Below, piece by piece: positions 1 through 4,857 of a DNA stretch of 6,754 nt. The notes below the pieces were generated by a model. It searched no databases. It was not told the DNA's origin and worked only from the letters and a program-made list of their open reading frames with translations. Position numbers and translations under genes: made by a program. Within the stretch, counting starts at the first letter, position 1. Every line of letters begins with the position of its first letter. Source of the stretch: JAGVWT01 sp964538405 (GTDB lineage: Archaea > Nanobdellota > Nanobdellia > Pacearchaeales > GW2011-AR1); contig CAZIET010000032.1 in NCBI GenBank assembly GCA_964538405.1, positions 1 through 6,754 of the forward strand. Direction: 5' to 3'.

Positions 1-31
1 CGATCAGCGTGCTAACCCCTTTTTTATCCAT
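1..31 (-). CDS. Type IV pilin-like protein, N-terminus only (runs off the left edge)
   Basis: Only the first ten codons lie in the window, reading MDKKGVSTLI. This is the classic start of an archaeal class III signal peptide: a short basic head, then KKG, where prepilin peptidase cuts after the glycine, then the beginning of a hydrophobic helix. The start lies 10 nt after the stop of the upstream pilin-like gene on the same strand, so the two are probably co-transcribed and may encode subunits of one surface filament. The rest of the protein is not visible, so its size and subfamily cannot be stated. Confidence 0.6.
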   Translation of the reverse strand, partial: MDKKGVSTLI

Positions 32-41
32 TTGTTGCAAC

Positions 42-542
42 CTATTTCTCACCATCAATGTTTTTTGATACAACAAAATAAAAGTTCTGGCCTTTATTCA
101 GCTTGAAATCATATGATACATTGCTTATTATCACTTTTATATTTTCCCCCGTATTGCTGAAATTGAAAGCTTGGAATTGTCCCTTTGTGAAGTTCATTGC
201 CTGCTCTCCAAGTCCGACATTTATCTGGATGGTTGTTGAATTCAGTTCATTGTATCCTGCAAGAGTTAAATTGTCTTCTTTTCCGAAAACAAAATATGAA
301 GAATCTGAATCAGAATTTATTGAGTAATCTCTTGAGAAGTTTTTCATCAAATCATTTGTGTTTTTTCCGTTTGCTATCCCATAATCCATTACCTTTGCGC
401 TTTCAATTCTCAATTCTTGTTCTATTGGATAGAATTTTGAAGGGGTTTTTTCATATGAATAATTTGAAATTACAGCAAGTCCCGCAATTATTGAAACGAT
501 TATTACTGTGGCAACCAGATAGAACTGCCCTCTTTTGTTCAT
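42..542 (-). CDS. Type IV pilin-like secreted protein with class III signal peptide
   Basis: A protein of 166 aa. It begins MNKRGQFYLV: a basic head ending in KRG at residues 3-5 (the expected prepilin-peptidase cut follows Gly5), then a hydrophobic helix of about 20 residues (6-26), then a polar domain. This is the layout of archaeal type IV pilins and minor pseudopilins, where the helix packs into the filament core. The mature N-terminus lacks the Glu at +5 common in bacterial pilins, which archaeal ones often lack too. The outer domain has several N-glycosylation sequons (for example NFS, NLT, NST, NFT, NVS). A second gene starting MDKKG follows 10 nt downstream, suggesting a pilin operon. 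A TATA-like box sits about 25 nt upstream of the ATG. The pilin-like call is fairly firm; which filament it serves is unknown. Confidence 0.7.
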   Translation of the reverse strand: MNKRGQFYLVATVIIVSIIAGLAVISNYSYEKTPSKFYPIEQELRIESAKVMDYGIANGKNTNDLMKNFSRDYSINSDSDSSYFVFGKEDNLTLAGYNELNSTTIQINVGLGEQAMNFTKGQFQAFNFSNTGENIKVIISNVSYDFKLNKGQNFYFVVSKNIDGEK

Positions 543-562
543 TAGATAAAATGTTAAAAGAA

Positions 563-572
563 CTTTATTAAG
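563..572 (-). promoter_or_regulatory. TATA box for the pilin-like gene
   Basis: Reads CTTAATAAAG on the minus strand, centred about 25 nt upstream of the ATG at 542. This is the spacing expected for a leaderless archaeal transcript starting at or next to the start codon. It lies in the gap after the 57-aa gene, so the pilin pair probably has its own promoter. Confidence 0.45.
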
Positions 573-582
573 ATTTTGAGAA

Positions 583-756
583 CTATTCTTCGCCAGCTAT
601 TTTTAGTAAACTTTCAGCTAACCTTCTTTTTCCTTCTATGAATTTATCCAAGCTGTCATTCATATTATACAAAATTGGGACCTCACGTCTTACATGCTCA
701 TAAGCTGCATCTACTTGAGATCTTCTTTCTCTTTGTGGTTCATAATATGTTTCCAT
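583..756 (-). CDS. Small charged hypothetical protein (57 aa)
   Basis: Read by eye on the minus strand: ATG at 756 and TAG at 583-585, giving 57 aa starting METYYEPQRERR and ending LLKIAGEE. It is rich in Arg, Glu and Lys, has no signal peptide or membrane segment, and is probably mostly helical. I do not recognise a family. Support for a real gene: a TATA box (CTTATAAA, 778-785) sits about 25 nt upstream of the ATG, as for its neighbours; the frame is open with ordinary codons; and it fills an otherwise empty stretch. It is divergent from the HPF-like gene at 876. The basic-acidic pattern could suit a nucleic-acid or ribosome-binding protein, but that is speculation. Confidence 0.6.
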   Translation of the reverse strand: METYYEPQRERRSQVDAAYEHVRREVPILYNMNDSLDKFIEGKRRLAESLLKIAGEE

Positions 757-777
757 AAAAAATTCACAAAATTTTCC

Positions 778-785
778 TTTATAAG
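778..785 (-). promoter_or_regulatory. TATA box for the 57-aa gene
   Basis: CTTATAAA on the minus strand, centred about 25 nt upstream of the ATG at 756. The spacing implies a leaderless transcript. Together with the box at 849-856 on the other strand it makes a compact divergent promoter region (757-875) that holds no other feature I can see. Confidence 0.5.
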
Positions 786-848
786 TTTTATGGGTGTTGT
801 TACTTGAAAGTTACTTAGAATGTAGTATTTTATTATACTAAAAATCTA

Positions 849-856
849 TATATAAA
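849..856 (+). promoter_or_regulatory. TATA box for the HPF/RaiA-like gene
   Basis: TATATAAA on the plus strand, centred about 24 nt before the ATG at 876, in very AT-rich sequence. There is no Shine-Dalgarno motif before the ATG, so the mRNA is most likely leaderless. Confidence 0.55.
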
Positions 857-875
857 TTAATTTAATGTATTACTT

Positions 876-1196
876 ATGGAACTGAAGACAGTCGGTTTTG
901 ACCTAATAGGGGAGCAGGACAGGAAGGATTTTGAGAAGATATTTGGAGAATACTCAAGAAAAATAGAAAGGAAGCTGAAAAATATCTCTTCGTTTATTCT
1001 TTATCTTAAGGACTACAGCAAGGAAGGGAAAAGAAACCGATATAGTCTTCATTTAAGGGCAATCTCTCCGGCAGGAAAGACTTTTGAAGCTTCTGCAATC
1101 GATTGGGATTTCAAAAGAACATTGCATAAAATCTTTACTAAAATGGAAAATCTTCTGGAAAAGGAATTCCATCTAAGCGATCAGCACCAAAAGTAA
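876..1196 (+). CDS. HPF/RaiA-like (S30AE family) ribosome-associated protein, putative
   Basis: A cytosolic protein of 106 aa, short and basic, matching the length of a single S30AE domain. The predicted pattern is strand (2-10), helix (14-34), strands (38-47, 55-63, 67-75), then a long helix (78-98). That is the beta-alpha-beta-beta-beta-alpha order of hibernation-promoting factor and RaiA. The segment around YSLHLRAISPAGKTFEASAIDWD, followed by the helix FKRTLHKIFTKMENLLEK, resembles the HPF stretch where an exposed strand pair leads into the paired acidic residues and the final helix. In this family the domain binds the 30S decoding centre and stops translation in resting cells. There is no C-terminal dimerisation domain, so it would be a short form. 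The call rests on fold pattern and motif memory, not on an alignment. It converges on vapC with only 3 nt between the stops. Confidence 0.55.
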   Translation: MELKTVGFDLIGEQDRKDFEKIFGEYSRKIERKLKNISSFILYLKDYSKEGKRNRYSLHLRAISPAGKTFEASAIDWDFKRTLHKIFTKMENLLEKEFHLSDQHQK

Positions 1197-1199
1197 AAC

Positions 1200-1565
1200 T
1201 TATTTTACAAATTCAACATTTTTCATTTTTTCAAACTGTCTGTCTCCTGTAAGAAATATCAAATTATTTTTTAGTGCATAGACATAACCAATACAATCAG
1301 CGTAGGAAAGATCTTTGGATTTGTTATTCTTCCGGAATTTCATCGCCTCTTTTAATATCTCGTCATTAATTTTAGCCACACCCTGCTTATATTTCTCAAA
1401 AATTTTGTCAGCATCATTATTGTACTCCCTCAAAGCAAAATAATATAACTCACTTAAGTTGAAAATGGTTAAAACAAATGGTTCATTTATGTACTTTGCG
1501 AAGTTTGGATTCCCAGAAATTAATTCAACAATCGCATAAGTATCAAAGAAGTATTTTAGTCCCAT
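1200..1565 (-). CDS. vapC: VapC-type toxin, PIN-domain ribonuclease
   Basis: A protein of 121 aa, typical for a single PIN domain. The acidic metal-binding residues are all present: Asp8 in FFDTYAIVE, Glu39 in NLSELYYFAL, Asp90 in LSYADCIGYVYAL and Asp108 in LTGDRQFEKM. In this family these hold Mg or Mn and cleave RNA, commonly tRNA or rRNA, when the toxin is freed from its antitoxin. The ATG lies inside the last codons of the antitoxin gene: the overlap is 10 nt (ATGGGACTAA), so translation is coupled. The intact catalytic set suggests an active toxin; its RNA target cannot be read from sequence. Confidence 0.9.
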   Translation of the reverse strand: MGLKYFFDTYAIVELISGNPNFAKYINEPFVLTIFNLSELYYFALREYNNDADKIFEKYKQGVAKINDEILKEAMKFRKNNKSKDLSYADCIGYVYALKNNLIFLTGDRQFEKMKNVEFVK

Positions 1566-1771
1566 CCCCTTCTCAGCTCATCCTTTATTTGCTGGGCTGT
1601 TTTCTTTGATTTTCTAGGGAATTTCCCAAAGAAATCTCCTGTGGTAGGTCTTTTTTTTATTTCTATAGTAATTTCTTCATCTTCACTTATTTTATTTTCA
1701 TCTACCACTATTTTTGGCAGAATTATTGCTATCGAGTTTCCCCATTTTCTTGCTATTGTTTTTATTTCCAT
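1556..1771 (-). CDS. vapB: VapB-type antitoxin, AbrB/SpoVT swapped-hairpin DNA-binding protein
   Basis: A protein of 71 aa. The N-terminal half has the AbrB-type signature: KTIARKWGNSIAIILPK at 4-20, then an acidic strand EDEEITIEI. As a dimer this fold binds operator DNA. The C-terminal tail (about 44-71), with FFGKF and the helix TAQQIKDELRRGW, is the kind of segment that wraps into the VapC active site and blocks it. It is first in the operon and overlaps vapC by 10 nt. A TATA box lies about 26 nt upstream of the ATG. As in other vapBC loci, the complex probably represses its own promoter, though I could not find a convincing operator palindrome. Confidence 0.87.
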   Translation of the reverse strand: MEIKTIARKWGNSIAIILPKIVVDENKISEDEEITIEIKKRPTTGDFFGKFPRKSKKTAQQIKDELRRGWD

Positions 1772-1791
1772 AATTTTAATGAGACATCGTG

Positions 1792-1801
1792 ATATTTAAA
1801 T
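1792..1801 (-). promoter_or_regulatory. TATA box for vapBC
   Basis: ATTTAAATAT on the minus strand, centred about 26 nt upstream of the vapB ATG at 1771. It lies only a few bases beyond the poly-U end of the SRP RNA gene, so vapBC is read independently of the RNA. Confidence 0.5.
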
Positions 1802-1809
1802 CTTTCTAT

Positions 1810-1815
1810 AAAAAA
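1810..1815 (-). terminator. Poly-U terminator of the SRP RNA gene
   Basis: A run of six T on the minus strand, a few bases past the closing helix of the SRP RNA. Archaeal RNA polymerase terminates at such oligo-U tracts without needing a hairpin. Confidence 0.5.
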
Positions 1816-1819
1816 TAAG

Positions 1820-2081
1820 TGTAGACTCGAAGGTTTGCCTGAAAAAACTTTAAAAGTTTACCTTTGACCTTCTCGGTTCTGCGACCCGCCAAGCACCTTA
1901 ACAAATGTTTAGGGCTGCTCCGATCAAGGCCTGACCCGATTCGCATCTGCAAGATCAAGACGGACAAAACGTCAACGTTGGAACAGAGGACTTTCAAACT
2001 CTCTTCTCACTCACCTTCTTGCAGTCTGCCATAAAGCCCGTTTGCAATTAGCGGAGGGCTATCCCGCTGACCTAGTCTACG
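1820..2081 (-). ncRNA. ffs: Signal recognition particle RNA (7S / SRP RNA)
   Basis: On the minus strand the S-domain core reads GGGUCAGG (1937-1930), an apical loop, then GGAGCAGCCC (1921-1912). This is the conserved SRP54-binding internal loop of helix 8. The ends close as archaeal helix 1: GUAGACU (2080-2074) with AGUCUAC (1827-1821). Near the 5' end are helix 3 (AGCGG/CCGCU) and helix 4, whose loops carry AGCCC and GGGCU. These are perfectly complementary, as expected for the Alu-domain loop-loop contact. Long helix 5 is supported by GAAGGU/ACCUUC, GAGUUU/AAACUU and GUUC/GAAC. The length of about 262 nt is a little short for archaea. The RNA scaffolds SRP19 and SRP54 to target signal-bearing proteins to the membrane. 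The apical loop is unusual (UUGAUC instead of a GNRR-type loop). Ends are estimated to within a few bases. Confidence 0.88.
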
Positions 2082-2100
2082 AATTTAGTAAGAATAACTG

Positions 2101-2110
2101 TTTTTAAAAC
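2101..2110 (-). promoter_or_regulatory. TATA box for the SRP RNA
   Basis: GTTTTAAAAA on the minus strand, centred about 25 nt before the first base of SRP helix 1 at 2080. This fits transcription starting at the RNA's own 5' end. Confidence 0.5.
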
Positions 2111-2130
2111 CTATGTATTTAAGTTCTATC

Positions 2131-2141
2131 AAAAAACAAAA
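2131..2141 (-). terminator. Oligo-U terminator after the envelope operon
   Basis: TTTTGTTTTTT on the minus strand, starting directly after the stop of the 95-aa gene. A U-rich tract here would end the three-gene operon before the SRP RNA promoter. Confidence 0.45.
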
Positions 2142-2429
2142 TCATCTTTTATTATAAGATAACCTTCTTTTGTCGTAAGAAATTTCTATATTCCCCGGAA
2201 TATCTCTTGGGATAGTTCTTGGTCCACCTGCAACTAAAGTTTGAAGTCTTCCCAATAAGTATAAATCTGAATTTTGAACCCCTTCTGGCATTTCTTCAAT
2301 GTATTCAAATGGTCCACTCACTACCCAATTTATTTTTATTTCTATTTGAGATCTTTTTGATTCTTCTTCGCCTTTTCTTCTTAATCCAATACTCTTTTCC
2401 TTATCCGTTGTTAAATCTCTTTCTGGCAT
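2142..2429 (-). CDS. Hypothetical protein (95 aa), last gene of the envelope operon
   Basis: I do not recognise this family. The protein is hydrophilic and has no signal peptide or membrane helix, so it probably stays in the cytosol. The first 30 residues are highly charged and likely helical. The middle (about 29-66), with IEIKINWVVSGPFEYIEEMPEG and DLYLLGRLQTLVAGG, looks like a small folded core. The C-terminus is basic and contains a near-repeat, SYDKRRLSYNKR. The ATG lies 1 nt after the stop of the large surface-protein gene, with the same AGATAAAATG junction as the other pair in this operon, so its translation is probably coupled. A cytosolic partner or regulator of the two envelope proteins is possible, but that rests only on position. 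Confidence 0.65.
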   Translation of the reverse strand: MPERDLTTDKEKSIGLRRKGEEESKRSQIEIKINWVVSGPFEYIEEMPEGVQNSDLYLLGRLQTLVAGGPRTIPRDIPGNIEISYDKRRLSYNKR

Positions 2430-2430
2430 T

Positions 2431-4089
2431 TTATCTTCTCATTGCTACGGCAACCAAGAACAGAACGGCAAGCAAAATAAGAACTGAACCTATGATCAAG
2501 ACCCACATTGCAACATCTGCATTTCCCTTCTTGTTTGTCAATGGTTCTTCAGTGTAAACAACCTGAGCATCTGAAGTTGGAGCATTCAGTTCTATGAAGT
2601 TGAGTTTCTTTGCTGATTTCTTTTTTTTGTCATCACCATTTCCGCCATTGTCTTCATCACCATCATCTTCATCGTCGTCTTCGATTGCGGCAAGGGCTAC
2701 ATTAACAGTTAGATTTTGATTTGAAACTGTTACGCTTCCGTCTTTTGATTTATAATTGTCCTTTTCAACTTTCCATTCATAAGTTCCTGGATTTGATTTA
2801 AATTTCACTTTTCCAGATGAATCCGTCATTCCATTTTGTACCCCAAACATTACAGAAGCTCCTTGCAAAACATTGCTTGTCTTTGAATCTGTAACAACGA
2901 ATGTCACATCCGACAACTGAGGAGCAGGAAGATGACTTACAAAGAATCCAAGAACTGCTATATCTTCAGGATTTGTCTTTCCAACACATAATGAGCTTTC
3001 TCCAACTCCTCCAACTGCAATGTTATAATTTCCTCCAACTCTTGGCGTCCATGTGAAAGAAACTGTTTCAGGATCCATGGTGTTTGAGTTTGCTCTTATT
3101 ACATCTTGGCTAAGGAAAAAGATATTTTCATTGTTGTCTGTTACTGCATATGCAACTCTTGTTGGGATTGCAGTCTTGGCAAAAACAGCATCCACATAAT
3201 TGCTTATCTTCGTGTAGCTTACTGTTACCGGTTTTCCTGCTTCTGCAAACTCGGGCGTTGCTTCAAGATCATTTATCAATGTGTAGCACTGATTTTGAGG
3301 TCTTGCTTCCCATACTTCAATCACTTTAGCTGAATTCTGTGAGAATGAGCTTTGGCATTGGCAATCTGTTATTTCTGTCTTTACTTCTATTTCATAATCT
3401 CCCTTTACTTGAGGAGTCCATGAGAATTCAACAGGCTGTGATGTGTCCATCAGTATGTTAAGTGTCTTTGTCTGGGAGTGTACAACATTTCCGTTTGAAT
3501 TTCTTATTTCAAGTGTAACCTTTGTTTCAACAGAATAATGGTCCTCTGTTCCTGAAGGAACTTGTGTAAGTTCTGCATTTGTGAATGCGCTGTGCACATC
3601 TGCTCCAAGCTTGGCAACCATGTTTATTATGACTGGTTCGTTGACATAATTTGCGTTTGTAACGCTGAAGCTGTCAATTGGTGAATGGCATGATGGTGCT
3701 TTGTTGAAATTATTGTTAAATTGGACTGATGTGTCTCCCCCCCAAACTTTTTCTACAAACTCTTTTGGAAGGTAACATTGCTTGAATAGGTAATGGGCGT
3801 AAGAATCTTTATTTGAACTCGTTGAACTAGGATTGTAAGGATATTGGAATTGTATCTGATTTGAGCTTCCTGAATTTAAGTCATGTACCTGACTTCCGAA
3901 TGTGCTACAGCCGACGTCGTTGCAACTGTAAAGCAAGCTTCTTACTCCAGTCAAAGCACTTCCTGTTGAGGAATCAAAGAATTTGTCTGTCTGCATGACT
4001 CCTGAAACTGCAATAACTGAGGCTATCATTAAAATTGCAAATGCAAAGAACAATCCTATTTTATTCATTGAAGATTTTTTTGTTTTCAT
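2431..4089 (-). CDS. Membrane-anchored surface protein with Ig-like domains and a carboxypeptidase-regulatory-like domain
   Basis: A protein of 552 aa. Residues 10-30 form a signal peptide or signal anchor (IGLFFAFAILMIASVIAVSG). A Cys-containing region follows (Cys56, 61, 105, 134). Two Ig-like beta domains come next (about 138-258 and 268-385), each with a matching strand block: EFSWTPQVKGDYEIEV and SFTWTPRVGGNYNIAV. Residues about 393-466 look like a carboxypeptidase regulatory-like (transthyretin-like) domain, with VVTDSKTSNVLQGASVMF, GMTDSSGKVKF and GTYEWKVEKDNY. An acidic linker rich in Asp, Glu and Gly (469-487) is followed by a lysine cluster (488-495). A membrane helix lies at about 526-549, ending in RR. 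The bulk therefore faces outside with the C-terminus in the membrane. Eight cysteines suggest disulphides. The specific role is unknown; structural or adhesive surface function is inference. It sits 1 nt after the lipoprotein gene. Met8 is an alternative start. Confidence 0.8.
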   Translation of the reverse strand: MKTKKSSMNKIGLFFAFAILMIASVIAVSGVMQTDKFFDSSTGSALTGVRSLLYSCNDVGCSTFGSQVHDLNSGSSNQIQFQYPYNPSSTSSNKDSYAHYLFKQCYLPKEFVEKVWGGDTSVQFNNNFNKAPSCHSPIDSFSVTNANYVNEPVIINMVAKLGADVHSAFTNAELTQVPSGTEDHYSVETKVTLEIRNSNGNVVHSQTKTLNILMDTSQPVEFSWTPQVKGDYEIEVKTEITDCQCQSSFSQNSAKVIEVWEARPQNQCYTLINDLEATPEFAEAGKPVTVSYTKISNYVDAVFAKTAIPTRVAYAVTDNNENIFFLSQDVIRANSNTMDPETVSFTWTPRVGGNYNIAVGGVGESSLCVGKTNPEDIAVLGFFVSHLPAPQLSDVTFVVTDSKTSNVLQGASVMFGVQNGMTDSSGKVKFKSNPGTYEWKVEKDNYKSKDGSVTVSNQNLTVNVALAAIEDDDEDDGDEDNGGNGDDKKKKSAKKLNFIELNAPTSDAQVVYTEEPLTNKKGNADVAMWVLIIGSVLILLAVLFLVAVAMRR

Positions 4090-4090
4090 T

Positions 4091-4780
4091 TTATCTTTCC
4101 TTAGGTCCTGCTGGTTTTACCCCATCTCCTCCTTCTCTATCTACTCCTCCTTTAGGTCCTTCTGGTGGAGTTACCGGTGGTTCAGGAGGTGTTGGTGGCT
4201 GTGGTGGAGTAACTCCAGGTTTTTCTGCAGCTTCCGCTTCTCCAAATACATCTGGTTTTCTGCAATTAACATATAAATTATCATTTTCTTTAGTGATATA
4301 CACTCTGCCTTGGCTATTCTGAGGAACCAATGCTATCGGAGTTCCTTCATATCTTATAAGTGTGGCCTTTTCGCCCATAAGCTCTGATAAAGACTTTCCT
4401 TGTATTCTTTCTCCATCTCTGAGTTTGGCATCAAAATAAAGTGCGACCGGAGTGCCGTCATTGCACATGTTTAAATTGCCTGATAAAACTGAAGACGTAG
4501 ATACTCCATGTTCGTAAGTCGTTTTTCCATCAAATAATTCCTCAAAACCCCCCCTAACTACTCCTGCGATTTCCCTTCCGGCAGTTTTAAGATCTTGGAC
4601 TAATTCTCTTCCTCCTTTTTTCATCTCTGCTAGTGCTTCAGGATTATATTTTATTGTGCATCCTCCAAGAGTCAAAGCGGCCAAGCCAGCATACAAAGTA
4701 GTTTTAATTCTTTTTCCTAATTGTCTAGAATAATTATCCTCTTCAACGTTTCCAGCCTGTTTTGATGAGTCGTATTCCAT
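4091..4780 (-). CDS. Putative lipoprotein with proline-rich C-terminal tail, first gene of the envelope operon
   Basis: A protein of 229 aa from the preferred ATG at 4780. An upstream in-frame ATG at 4801 would add seven residues (MRGDKNA), but those codons contain GAGGTGAT, a strong Shine-Dalgarno ending 9 nt before the inner ATG, so 4780 is preferred. A hydrophobic stretch ends in LTLGGC, a good lipobox; Cys41 would be lipidated and anchor the protein outside the membrane. The N-terminal region before it is unusually long and polar (about 24 residues). A helical section follows, then a domain with two copies of a GTP[VI]AL motif (NDGTPVALYF and YEGTPIALVP) and two more cysteines. The last 45 residues are a Pro/Gly-rich tail with repeated PP(T/E)PP units, often a flexible spacer or binding tail on surface proteins. 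It precedes the Ig-like surface protein by 1 nt. I do not recognise the family. Confidence 0.72.
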   Translation of the reverse strand: MEYDSSKQAGNVEEDNYSRQLGKRIKTTLYAGLAALTLGGCTIKYNPEALAEMKKGGRELVQDLKTAGREIAGVVRGGFEELFDGKTTYEHGVSTSSVLSGNLNMCNDGTPVALYFDAKLRDGERIQGKSLSELMGEKATLIRYEGTPIALVPQNSQGRVYITKENDNLYVNCRKPDVFGEAEAAEKPGVTPPQPPTPPEPPVTPPEGPKGGVDREGGDGVKPAGPKER

Positions 4781-4789
4781 TGCATTTTT

Positions 4790-4797
4790 ATCACCTC
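4790..4797 (-). promoter_or_regulatory. Strong Shine-Dalgarno deciding the lipoprotein start
   Basis: GAGGTGAT on the minus strand is complementary to the usual archaeal 16S 3' end and ends 9 nt before the ATG at 4780. It is the clearest ribosome binding site in a window otherwise dominated by leaderless-type starts. Confidence 0.55.
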
Positions 4798-4824
4798 TCA
4801 TCTTGTAGTAACTTCAAAATAGTT

Positions 4825-4834
4825 ATTTATAAAG
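4825..4834 (-). promoter_or_regulatory. TATA box for the envelope operon
   Basis: CTTTATAAAT on the minus strand. Transcription should start near 4803, giving a leader of about 23 nt that contains the Shine-Dalgarno before 4780, or an almost leaderless mRNA if the outer ATG at 4801 is used. Confidence 0.5.
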
Positions 4835-4857
4835 ATTTCTATCCTAAAATTGTTATA

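Noticed and set aside
103..571. Plus-strand frames opposite the pilin-like gene
   Set aside because: They are antisense to a gene with a clear class III signal peptide and promoter. Their peptides have no recognisable domain.
1783..1796. Possible inverted repeat between the vapB TATA box and ATG (ACATCGTGATAT core), as an operator
   Set aside because: Only four of seven half-site positions pair, which is no better than chance in such AT-rich sequence.
1806..1997. 63-aa open frame on the minus strand
   Set aside because: It lies wholly within or just beyond the SRP RNA, whose conserved structure explains the sequence. The predicted peptide has no protein-like features.
2219..2557. Plus-strand 112-aa hydrophobic frame
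   Set aside because: It is antisense to the 95-aa gene and the end of the surface-protein gene. The Leu/Phe-rich composition is what AT-rich antisense of Lys/Glu-rich sequence yields.
4140..4215. Apparent tandem repeat of CC/GG-rich triplets
   Set aside because: It encodes the PP(T/E)PP tail in frame. It is a protein-level low-complexity tract, not an independent DNA repeat or CRISPR-like array.
4035..4322. Plus-strand open frame with many Pro and Gly codons
   Set aside because: It is the antisense shadow of the proline-rich tail of the lipoprotein gene. It has no promoter or ribosome binding site of its own.
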